DNA of 64,000 nucleotides from Megaera_A sp965233855 (GTDB lineage Bacteria; Pseudomonadota; Alphaproteobacteria; Rickettsiales; Rickettsiaceae): contig OZ247586.1 in the NCBI GenBank assembly GCA_965233855.1, positions 186,001 to 250,000 on the forward strand, read 5' to 3'. Below, one piece after another: positions 46,050 to 54,213 of the stretch (positions are counted from its first letter, which is position 1; every line of letters begins with the position of its first letter). The notes beneath the pieces were generated by a model. It was given only the letters and a program-made list of their open reading frames with translations, searched no databases and was not told where the DNA came from. Made by a program: the position numbers and the translations under genes.

Positions 46050-47777
46050 ATGAGAATGATTATGTCTAAATTTGTCGAACAGGCGTTTGGCCTTGATACA
46101 AAAAAAATAGAGCATCTATCTATCACTGAAGTATTTCAAGGTATAAGTAGATTAGAAGCAGAAGGGTATTGTGATGCAGATGAAGAAGAAATAACAATGG
46201 TTATTGGCTCGACGCGTTGTGGAAAAAGTACTACCATTAATCTTTTATTAGGAAATTCATTAATTTCCAGAACAGAAGGAAGTGGATTAGGCAAAAAAAT
46301 AGCAATTGTTAAAGCAAAAGATGATCCTGATGAGTTATATCCTGTAATAGGTACAAAATCCACTTCAGAAACAACAATTCCTGTTAAATACACATTTGAT
46401 AATAAGGCATTATGGGATTGTCCCGGATTTGGTGATACAAGGGGAGCTCAACAGGAAATAATTAATGCTTGGTTTGTGAATAGACTATTTACGACAGCGT
46501 CCAAGGTCAAGGTGATTAATATATGTGCTGCAACATCATTTGTAGGTACCGATAATGTAAAAGAATTTGAAAAATATATACAACAGATAGAAGACGTGTT
46601 TGGAAAAAAACAAATTGCAGGAATACAATCTGTATTAGTGTTTACAAAAACAGATTCTAGATTTAGTGCTGAAGATTATAAACAAGAGAGTTTAAAGAAA
46701 ATTGAAGAATTATATCCTAGTAATCAAGAAATCCAAAAGTTTTTTGAAAATACTACGGCTACAAAAATAGATAAAGTAAACAGCGAAGGGGTAGCTCTTG
46801 GAAAAGACTATATACCAGAACTCTTAAAGTTATGTGATGCAACGGCATATCAGGAGATGCAGCCACATGTTGGAGTAGACGATGCTGCAAAAGTATATCT
46901 ACATCAATCGATAGTAGATGTGTCTAAAGCAGCTATGCAGAATATGTTAAGTGCATATAAAACAGCATATAATGAAAGTCTAACAAATGCTTTGGAGTTG
47001 ATTTATAAGAAAGGGTGCATCTCAAAGGAGTTACCAATAGTACTTAAGGAATTTGATGAGGCTAAACTTAAAGCACAAGAATTGGAAAATGAAGCTCCAG
47101 CTATCATTAAAGAATTAGATACACTTAAAGAAATTAGCAATTTTGTATTAAAAATCATTCCAGAGAATAACAATATACGTGAGCTTATTGCCACGAGTGT
47201 TCAAGCATGCAAGTACCATAATATAAATGCATCATTCTATGAATCAGAGCATAGGTTGTTAGAGTTTTTAATAAATAATTCAAGCAATATTACTGATCAC
47301 GACAAGTTGCAGGCTAAATGGAAAACAGATCTTAAGCAATTGCAACAGAAGCAGCCATCAAGTAAAGATCTTACATTGAGTTTAGAAACTATATATGCTA
47401 AAGCTACTGATATAAATAACAGTCTTATAGAAGCACAGCAAAAAAGTGACATCGAAGCACAAGCGCTGATAAATGAAGAATACAAGAAAAATTTAGAAGC
47501 ATGTCAGGAAGAATTTAAAGCAAATTCAGAACGCGTTCAGCAAGAATTAAATGACGCTAGAGGAGGTTGGTGGAACTTAATTCCGTTCGTTGGGCAATTA
47601 GTTACTGCTATTATAACAGGATCTATAAGTGGTCCTGATGCAATTAAGGAGATTACAAAATCATCAGTAAAAGTACTACTTGATAAATCTTTCTCTGAGT
47701 TTATCAGTAATTCTAATAGTCCATTACTAGGTGAGATGGATTCCTATTTTGAATGGATTGACACCACACCTGTATAG
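46050..47777 (+). CDS. AIG1/dynamin-like GTPase 1
   Basis: 575 residues. The G domain (about 47-290) has P-loop GSTRCGKST, switch II DCPGFGDTRG and a VLVFTKTD motif (TKxD) for guanine specificity. A long helical C-terminus (about 290-510) follows, then a hydrophobic stretch WWNLIPFVGQLVTAIITGSISG (about 522-543) that could touch membrane. The bases 46184-46896 encoding the G domain are identical to 48930-49642 in the next gene, while N- and C-termini differ. ATG at 46050 or 46062. Function unknown; similar eukaryote-like GTPases occur in intracellular bacteria. Confidence 0.8.
   Translation: MRMIMSKFVEQAFGLDTKKIEHLSITEVFQGISRLEAEGYCDADEEEITMVIGSTRCGKSTTINLLLGNSLISRTEGSGLGKKIAIVKAKDDPDELYPVIGTKSTSETTIPVKYTFDNKALWDCPGFGDTRGAQQEIINAWFVNRLFTTASKVKVINICAATSFVGTDNVKEFEKYIQQIEDVFGKKQIAGIQSVLVFTKTDSRFSAEDYKQESLKKIEELYPSNQEIQKFFENTTATKIDKVNSEGVALGKDYIPELLKLCDATAYQEMQPHVGVDDAAKVYLHQSIVDVSKAAMQNMLSAYKTAYNESLTNALELIYKKGCISKELPIVLKEFDEAKLKAQELENEAPAIIKELDTLKEISNFVLKIIPENNNIRELIATSVQACKYHNINASFYESEHRLLEFLINNSSNITDHDKLQAKWKTDLKQLQQKQPSSKDLTLSLETIYAKATDINNSLIEAQQKSDIEAQALINEEYKKNLEACQEEFKANSERVQQELNDARGGWWNLIPFVGQLVTAIITGSISGPDAIKEITKSSVKVLLDKSFSEFISNSNSPLLGEMDSYFEWIDTTPV
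46184..46896 (+). repeat. 713-bp G-domain cassette, copy 1
   Basis: Base-for-base identical (by eye) to 48930-49642. Both boundaries are sharp: sequence outside the tract is unrelated. This shows recent gene conversion or a segmental duplication confined to the catalytic domain. Confidence 0.9.
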
Positions 47778-47819
47778 AGAAGAGCTGTAGTTTTTTTTAA
47801 GAAGGAGGTGCGGATAGAA

Positions 47820-50124
47820 ATGAAAAAAGTTTTTTCGGCAATTTCTTAAATTTTAATGAGTTGATTGACATGGGTAACGGTAAAAGTAGAAGTTATGATT
47901 GGGGTCCTTATAATGCACGCCAAGAAGGGCATTTTAATAAAGCACTTAGTTCTATGCGGGGAAGAAATTTTCAACAAACTAAAATAGAACTTGCCGTAAT
48001 TGATAGTTCACATCACCTCACATTAGGAACTTCAGTAAGATTAAAAACTCAGGAGTGTAATATTTGCATTGCTAAGCAAGAGGGTGATGCTTATACGGAA
48101 CTAGGAAATTATTCATCAGGCCGAGAAAAATATGGGCAATGCAAACAAAAATTGCAAAAGCTTAACGAAATAATTACTGAAACTGAAGCAAAAAGAAATA
48201 TATTTTTTTCAAATATGCTAACGGACTGGAGGATAGTAGACGATGCTAAGAGCAGTGTTTCTCGAATAAAAGACGAAGTAAATGCCAGTATAAAAAAGAG
48301 TGAAAATTATATTAATTACGAAAGTGCTATGACTTTATTTAATCGTGGTCAATATGAAGATGCTTTAGATAAATTTAATGGTGTAAAGGATTATTTTAGC
48401 CAAAGCGCTAAAGGTTTAAATGTGCAGAATTATATTGAGAAGTGTCAGCAAAATATTTTTTTTCAAAAATAAATGATTTGATAGAAAATAGTTATTATTT
48501 CAAAGCAATAGATGAGTTGGACGGAGCTCCTTTTTATGATAGTAATATTATTAAGATAATCGCTAGACTTAAGGGAAAGGTGTATTTTAACATTGCTCAG
48601 TATACTGAACTAGAAGATCCATTGCCTTGGTTGGATTTAGCCTTAGAGTTTGACAATTGTGCAGAATACTGGGTGTTTAAATCAAAAATATATAAAGAGC
48701 AAAAGCAGTACGCTGAGGCTATAAAATGTGCAAATAAAGCTTTAAAAATTGATGGTACTGACAAAGAAGCAAAATTGATTAAGTGTGAAGCAATAAAATG
48801 CAATGGACAAATTATCAAAGATGCGTTTGGAACAACTTGTACAGTAGAATCATTTAGCAACTTAATCCTAGAAGATCTATTTGCAGGAATAGGAATATTG
48901 GAGCAAATAGGTTTGTGTAACGCAGGTGGAGAAGAAATAACAATGGTTATTGGCTCGACGCGTTGTGGAAAAAGTACTACCATTAATCTTTTATTAGGAA
49001 ATTCATTAATTTCCAGAACAGAAGGAAGTGGATTAGGCAAAAAAATAGCAATTGTTAAAGCAAAAGATGATCCTGATGAGTTATATCCTGTAATAGGTAC
49101 AAAATCCACTTCAGAAACAACAATTCCTGTTAAATACACATTTGATAATAAGGCATTATGGGATTGTCCCGGATTTGGTGATACAAGGGGAGCTCAACAG
49201 GAAATAATTAATGCTTGGTTTGTGAATAGACTATTTACGACAGCGTCCAAGGTCAAGGTGATTAATATATGTGCTGCAACATCATTTGTAGGTACCGATA
49301 ATGTAAAAGAATTTGAAAAATATATACAACAGATAGAAGACGTGTTTGGAAAAAAACAAATTGCAGGAATACAATCTGTATTAGTGTTTACAAAAACAGA
49401 TTCTAGATTTAGTGCTGAAGATTATAAACAAGAGAGTTTAAAGAAAATTGAAGAATTATATCCTAGTAATCAAGAAATCCAAAAGTTTTTTGAAAATACT
49501 ACGGCTACAAAAATAGATAAAGTAAACAGCGAAGGGGTAGCTCTTGGAAAAGACTATATACCAGAACTCTTAAAGTTATGTGATGCAACGGCATATCAGG
49601 AGATGCAGCCACATGTTGGAGTAGACGATGCTGCAAAAGTATTTTTAGAAGAGAATGCAAGTAAGTTTGGTCCTATGGTAGTTCAATCATTACAATCTAT
49701 TTTTAGACAGGAATCTAATCAGTTTTTACAAGCATTAAAAGAACAAATTGCCGCTATTTCAGCTAAAAATAAGGAAGTAATTAATCAGAGGTTAAAGAAT
49801 GTACTTAGTGAATCTAATACTGAATTTTTTGAAAAGAATGAATTAGTAAAATTACAAATAGACTACTTTACTGAATTATCTAAGTTTATTACTAGTATAC
49901 TTCATTCAAATGAAGTAAAACATCATACAATATCAGCCATAGATAAATTTAAACTTTTCTTTAAACAAGCATTAGAACAAGATGTTACATCAGTAGTAAA
50001 TTGTTATTTACAAGATAGTAATAAGGAACACACATTTGGAGAATATGCGTATCACTCCTCTAAGTTATTAGGAGATTTAGAATCGCAAATCGATAAATTT
50101 ACATTAGAAACAACTCATTACTAG
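47820..50124 (+). pseudogene. TPR-GTPase 2, broken by two homopolymer indels
   Basis: Three open segments make one gene. An ATG at 47820 with a very strong AAGGAGGTG site begins MKK and stops early. Adding one A to the A6 run at 47823-47828 leads to SFFGNFLNFNELIDMGNGKSRSYDWG, the start of the 203-residue frame (open from TTG 47861). That frame ends at 48472. Adding one T to the T8 run near 48457-48464 joins it to the frame read as 48442-50124. The restored protein has 768 residues: helical TPR-like units (about 30-340; YAEAIKCANKALKIDGTDKEAKLIKCEA), a G domain identical to GTPase 1, and a different helical C-terminus. The 560-residue part alone contains a complete G domain. Confidence 0.78.
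48930..49642 (+). repeat. 713-bp G-domain cassette, copy 2
   Basis: Identical partner of 46184-46896, offset 2746 bp. Encodes EEITMVIGSTRCGKST through GVDDAAKV. Confidence 0.9.
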
Positions 50125-50312
50125 TATCCGTTCAGCAGCGATTCGAAATATGAGCTAGAACCGTTGCATCATAACGCATTGAAAAAACGTATTTCGTAGA
50201 GCAAAAAGAAAAAAATAGTAAAATGCATATAAATCTTTAGAATAATACCAGTATATTTAATAAAGATTGGTACAGTCGTATTCATTCTAAAAAACACCTA
50301 AGTGTAAGTGCA

Positions 50313-51584
50313 TTGTTAGAGTCAATTTCTAACAAATTTGGATTAATTTCAGACAATAGAGCGCCAAACAGTACTCATAAGATAAAGGATGTGATGCTAT
50401 CAGGTCTTGCTTGCATGTATTTTCAATCCCAATCGTTATTAGAATTTCAACGCAAAATGCAGAATCATCACCAAAAAAATAACCTCAAAAGCATGTTTAA
50501 TGTTAATGATCTTCCTACAGACAATGGAATGCGTAATATTATAGATTCTGTAAATCCAGAAGTAGCATTTAGACCAATATTTAAAGAATTATTTAATAAA
50601 TTACAAAGAGGCAAACACCTTGAACAATATCAAACATTACCAGGGAAGTATTTATTGAATGTAGATGGTACGCAATATTTTAGCTCTAAGGAAATTAGTT
50701 GTAAAAAATGCTTAACACGTGGTACTGTCAAAAACTCATATCACTGCCATCAAGCATTACAAGCGGCAATTGTTAAAGACGGCTTACGTCAGGTCATACC
50801 AGTGATGCCAGAAGATATTTGCATACAAGATGGAGCAAAAAAAGAAGATAGTGAAGTAAATGCTTTTTATAGATTTATAGATAAGTTTAGAAAGGATCAC
50901 GATAAGTTAGGCATTATTATCAATGCCGATGGATTATATGCAACAACACCAGTAATTGAGAAGATACATTCCCATAATGCAAACTACATTTTTCGTGCAA
51001 AACCCAAACAACATAAGACATTGATGAATAATCTAACCTCTATAGATAAATCTAAAGTTTATACCACTAGCCGAAGAAATAATGAACTTGTCATAGAGTG
51101 GGTTAATGATATTGAACTCTTTAGTGGCACCAAACAAAGAACAAATTATATAGCTGCATGGGAGCTAGTTCCTCAGAAAAACGGCACAAAAAAAGTGCAG
51201 TATTTTGGCAAATGGATAACTGACTTAGAAATCACAAATAAGAATGCAAAAATTATTTTAGATGCTGCAAGAGCACGTTGGAAAATAGAAAATGAGTGCT
51301 TCAATAGTTTAAAAAATCATGGATATAACATTGAACATAATTATGGTCACGGTAAAAACAATTCATGTTATAACTTCTATAACTTTACATTATTATCATT
51401 TTTGATGCATCAAATTCATCAATTAACCGATAGTTTATTCCAAAAACTCAGATTAAAATATAGCCGTTTAGCTTCATTATGGCATCAAGTCGGAGCGTTT
51501 GTTAATAGACTGTATTTTACCAACTTAGAAGCGTTATGGGAATTTTTGATTGGAGAAATGGATTATGAACCACCACCAACTTAA
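50313..51584 (+). CDS. IS-A transposase, intact
   Basis: 423 residues from TTG 50313. The frame is open further up, and an ATT at 50280 aligns with the ATG of the related IS-D transposase (IHSKKHLSVSALLES vs MHSKKHLSFSAIQGM), so it could be the real start. DDE blocks: NVDGTQYF, IINADGLYATTP, RARWKIENECF. It has GAA where copies 1 and 2 have TAA. May act in trans on those copies and on the MITE. Confidence 0.9.
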   Translation: MLESISNKFGLISDNRAPNSTHKIKDVMLSGLACMYFQSQSLLEFQRKMQNHHQKNNLKSMFNVNDLPTDNGMRNIIDSVNPEVAFRPIFKELFNKLQRGKHLEQYQTLPGKYLLNVDGTQYFSSKEISCKKCLTRGTVKNSYHCHQALQAAIVKDGLRQVIPVMPEDICIQDGAKKEDSEVNAFYRFIDKFRKDHDKLGIIINADGLYATTPVIEKIHSHNANYIFRAKPKQHKTLMNNLTSIDKSKVYTTSRRNNELVIEWVNDIELFSGTKQRTNYIAAWELVPQKNGTKKVQYFGKWITDLEITNKNAKIILDAARARWKIENECFNSLKNHGYNIEHNYGHGKNNSCYNFYNFTLLSFLMHQIHQLTDSLFQKLRLKYSRLASLWHQVGAFVNRLYFTNLEALWEFLIGEMDYEPPPT

Positions 51585-51614
51585 GGTGTTGTTTGATTGA
51601 TTACTAGCTGTATT
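51580..51614 (+). repeat. 35-bp direct duplication, left of IS-B3
   Basis: CTTAAGGTGTTGTTTGATTG and the following 15 bases recur at 52847-52881, on the other side of IS-B3. The other two IS-B copies have only 6-bp duplications. Confidence 0.88.
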
Positions 51615-52846
51615 TGTAAAACTCTACACTTGATCTGACAGATAGCTACTTATCATACAGCATAATTACTGTCAGATAAGTTCTGAGTATCATGTGTCTG
51701 ACACTCATTCACGTAGCTAGGAATATTCTTATCCAAAGCAATATGTTTTGAATCAAGAAAGGTTTGCATAGGTGTTTTTCCATAACAATGCTTTCCTGAA
51801 TGTGTTCTTTGAGTATTGTACTTATTAATCCATAAATCAACATCAATTTGTAACTCTTCTACAGAGCCGTATATTCTTTTGCGAAATGCTATATCATAAA
51901 ACTCTTGTTTCATAGTTCTATGGAACCTCTCGCAAATACCGTTAGTTTGCGGACTACGAACCTTTGTTTTTGTGTGATCAATATTCTCAATTCCTAAATA
52001 AAGTTGATAGGCATGATGCTCAGGTTTACCACAATATTCAGTACCGCGATCAGTGAGCATACGAAACATGCTAAGGCCTTGTTCTGTATAAAATGGCAGC
52101 ACTCTATCATTTAGTATATCAGCTGCAGTAATAGCTGATTTCTCAGTATAAAGTTTTACTTGCGCCACTTTAGAATATGTATCAACAAAAGTTTGTTGGT
52201 AAATTTTTCCAACCCCCTTCATATTACCTACATAGTAAGTATCTTGTGAACCAAGATACCCAGGATGCTCAGTCTCGATTTCACCGTGAGCTACTTTGCT
52301 AGCTTTAGCCCGCTCAAGAGCTGCTAGCTGTTCTTCAGTTAATATCATACCATCTTGCGCTGATTTAGCTTCTGAGGCTTTTAGACGCTTACGCATTGTC
52401 TCTAAATCATTACGCAACCAAATAGAACGAACTCCACTACTTGATATTAAAACACCTTGTTGCTTCAGCTCATTACTAGCTCGTAATTGCCCTAAAGCAG
52501 GGTTTGAAATAGCAAGATCTATGACGGCTTGTTCTACATCAGAAGGTACTCTGTTTTTCATGATAGGTTTCTTGCGGCTGATTTCCTGTAGAGCAGCTTC
52601 CCCACCATTTTCATATAATTCTTTAAAACGATAAAAGGTATCCCTTGAATATCCCATAACGTTACACGCTTGACTTACATTACCAAGCTGTTTCGCTAAT
52701 TCTAAAAGTCCTAATTTGGGTTTGATGATTTTTTCTAATTGACTCATTTTTAATCTCTTGTTTGAGTGGTTAAATGCAATATATTCAACTACTAAATATA
52801 TTACTCTCTTTTTACCACTCTGTCAGATTAAATTTGAAGCTTTACA
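51615..52846 (-). mobile_element. IS-B copy 3, nested in IS-A3
   Basis: Same orientation as IS-B1. The first G of the canonical GTGTAAAACTC end is missing, giving 1232 bp. It lies between 35-bp direct duplications and interrupts IS-A3 downstream of its transposase stop. Sequence just inside the left end differs slightly from IS-B1 (CAGATAGC vs CAGAGCGC). Confidence 0.92.
51653..52747 (-). CDS. IS481-family transposase (IS-B3)
   Basis: 364 residues, intact, with two visible substitutions relative to IS-B1 (LKASEAK for LKALEAK, RMLTDRG for RILTDRG). All three catalytic residues are present. Potentially functional, although its left terminus is short by one base. Confidence 0.95.
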   Translation of the reverse strand: MSQLEKIIKPKLGLLELAKQLGNVSQACNVMGYSRDTFYRFKELYENGGEAALQEISRKKPIMKNRVPSDVEQAVIDLAISNPALGQLRASNELKQQGVLISSSGVRSIWLRNDLETMRKRLKASEAKSAQDGMILTEEQLAALERAKASKVAHGEIETEHPGYLGSQDTYYVGNMKGVGKIYQQTFVDTYSKVAQVKLYTEKSAITAADILNDRVLPFYTEQGLSMFRMLTDRGTEYCGKPEHHAYQLYLGIENIDHTKTKVRSPQTNGICERFHRTMKQEFYDIAFRKRIYGSVEELQIDVDLWINKYNTQRTHSGKHCYGKTPMQTFLDSKHIALDKNIPSYVNECQTHDTQNLSDSNYAV

Positions 52847-52881
52847 CTTAAGGTGTTGTTTGATTGATTACTAGCTGTATT
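52847..52881 (+). repeat. 35-bp direct duplication, right of IS-B3
   Basis: Second copy of 51580-51614, after which the IS-A3 sequence continues (TATCAATAGACTTGC). Confidence 0.88.
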
Positions 52882-53079
52882 TATCAATAGACTTGCTATT
52901 GATAACCGTTGTGGTGTATCATTTTTGTGAAAATGTTATTTTGTGATGTTTTCTACTAGCAAATCTGGTAATTATCACCATCTTTTTGATAAAAATAAAG
53001 CAAATATAATCTGATAATTTGCTACAAAGCCGATAATATTTTTTATAACACTGATTTTATTCCATATTTCGAATCGCTG

Positions 53080-53156
53080 TAGAAGCTCATGGCGGATCTA
53101 TTATTGCGGAAAGTAGTGGAGTTGGTGCAAAGTTTAGATTTGTTTTAAAAGCATAA
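53080..53156 (+). pseudogene. Histidine kinase C-terminal remnant (second)
   Basis: In the frame that borrows the last base of IS-A3 it reads VEAHGGSIIAESSGVGAKF then RFVLKA and TAA: the G2-box end of a HATPase domain. It is a different gene from the remnant at 34724 (different residues and cut point). Confidence 0.7.
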
Positions 53157-53174
53157 GAGATTTATGGTGCAATA

Positions 53175-53828
53175 TTAATTTTTTAGAATTTTATTACTAT
53201 AAAATTCTTCGCCTATAGCTATCTCTTCGCGGTCATTTTTCTTTCTCCATTCATTTGTGTCTCGGAGTGAATAGATACAACCGCAATATTCTTGTTTGTA
53301 GAACTCTTCTTCTTTGGCAAGTTCATACATACGAGCTCCTCCACCATCTTTTCGCCAGTTATATGTCCAGTATTTTACTCCGTCATAATGATTAGCTGCC
53401 TTTTCACCGCAATCATTAATTTGTTGCATGTTTTTCCAGCGAGAAATGCCTAATGAACTAGTAATAATTTTGAAATCATTTTCGTAAGCGTATAAAGCTG
53501 TACGCTCAAATCTCATATCAAAACACATAGTGCACCTAATTCCGCGCTCCGGTTCTTGCTCCATGCCTTTAGCTCTGGAGAACCAGTTTTGTACGTCGTA
53601 GTCTGCATCAATAAAGTCTAAACCAAGTTTTTCTGCATAACGAATATTTTCTTTTTTACGTAGCTCATATTCCTTTTTAGGATGAATGTTTGGGTTATAA
53701 AAAAATATGGTTAAATCGATTCCCGAATCTGCCATTTTTTCAATAAGTGGTCCAGAACATGGTGCGCAGCACGAATGCATTAGTACTTTTGTTTCATCAT
53801 CTGGAACTTCAAATATCTCGTTATTCAT
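53175..53828 (-). CDS. queH: Epoxyqueuosine reductase QueH
   Basis: Last step of queuosine synthesis, reducing epoxyqueuosine-tRNA. 217 residues (former DUF208) with conserved cysteines in HSCCAPCSGP, RCTMCFDMR and EYCGCIYS, which bind an Fe-S cluster and metal. It overlaps the MFS fragment by eight bases, so it was once the second gene of an operon whose upstream part is gone. Complements queA and tgt at 37-41 kb; preQ0/preQ1 synthesis genes are not in the window. Confidence 0.93.
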   Translation of the reverse strand: MNNEIFEVPDDETKVLMHSCCAPCSGPLIEKMADSGIDLTIFFYNPNIHPKKEYELRKKENIRYAEKLGLDFIDADYDVQNWFSRAKGMEQEPERGIRCTMCFDMRFERTALYAYENDFKIITSSLGISRWKNMQQINDCGEKAANHYDGVKYWTYNWRKDGGGARMYELAKEEEFYKQEYCGCIYSLRDTNEWRKKNDREEIAIGEEFYSNKILKN

Positions 53829-54100
53829 GGATTATATCGTCTGATAAATTATTTCTATATGTTTCTTTATAGAAATACAATGTGCATAAGCCAAATAATG
53901 CAAGGCCAGTGATGTAGTAGGCCAATGATATTTGTTCTCCAGTTATTTTGTATAATGCTGCGCCAACCATTGGGGCTGTGCCACCAAATATAGCTGCGCT
54001 TAGATTATAAGAGATTGCAACACCTGTAAATCTAACTCTAGTAGGGAATAGTTCAACAAGTAGTGTTGGAACTGGTCCCATGTAGACGCCTACTATAGCC
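53821..54100 (-). pseudogene. MFS transporter C-terminal fragment
   Basis: Reads AIVGVYMGPVPTLLVELFPT then RVRFTGVAISYNLSAAIFGG and the last TM segment, like ProP-type major facilitator proteins. It is open from the IS-A4 end at 54100; about three quarters of the gene is missing. The apparent start ATG at 54081 is internal to the original gene. Confidence 0.85.
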
Positions 54101-54213
54101 CAGCGATTCGAAATATGGAATAAAATCAGTGTTATAAAAAATATTATCGGCTTTGTAGCAAATTATCAGATTATATTTGCTTTATTTTTATCAAAAAGAT
54201 GGTGATAATTACC
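54101..54213 (-). mobile_element. IS-A copy 4, right-end fragment
   Basis: 113 bp identical to the reverse complement of the last part of IS-A, starting with the terminal repeat CAGCGATTCG and cut at 54213 by IS-D1. The opposite end of an IS-A in the same orientation lies at 60836-60880, beyond IS-D2. Confidence 0.88.

Larger units (their letters stand above)
50136..53079 (+). mobile_element. IS-A copy 3, interrupted by IS-B3
   Basis: Left end CAGCGATTCG at 50136, right end CGAATCGCTG at 53079. Subtracting the nested IS-B3 (1232 bp) and its 35-bp target duplication leaves exactly 1677 bp, the IS-A length. It is the only IS-A copy here with an intact transposase frame. Left flank: 11 bp after the stop of GTPase 2. 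Right flank: a histidine kinase C-terminal remnant. Confidence 0.93.
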
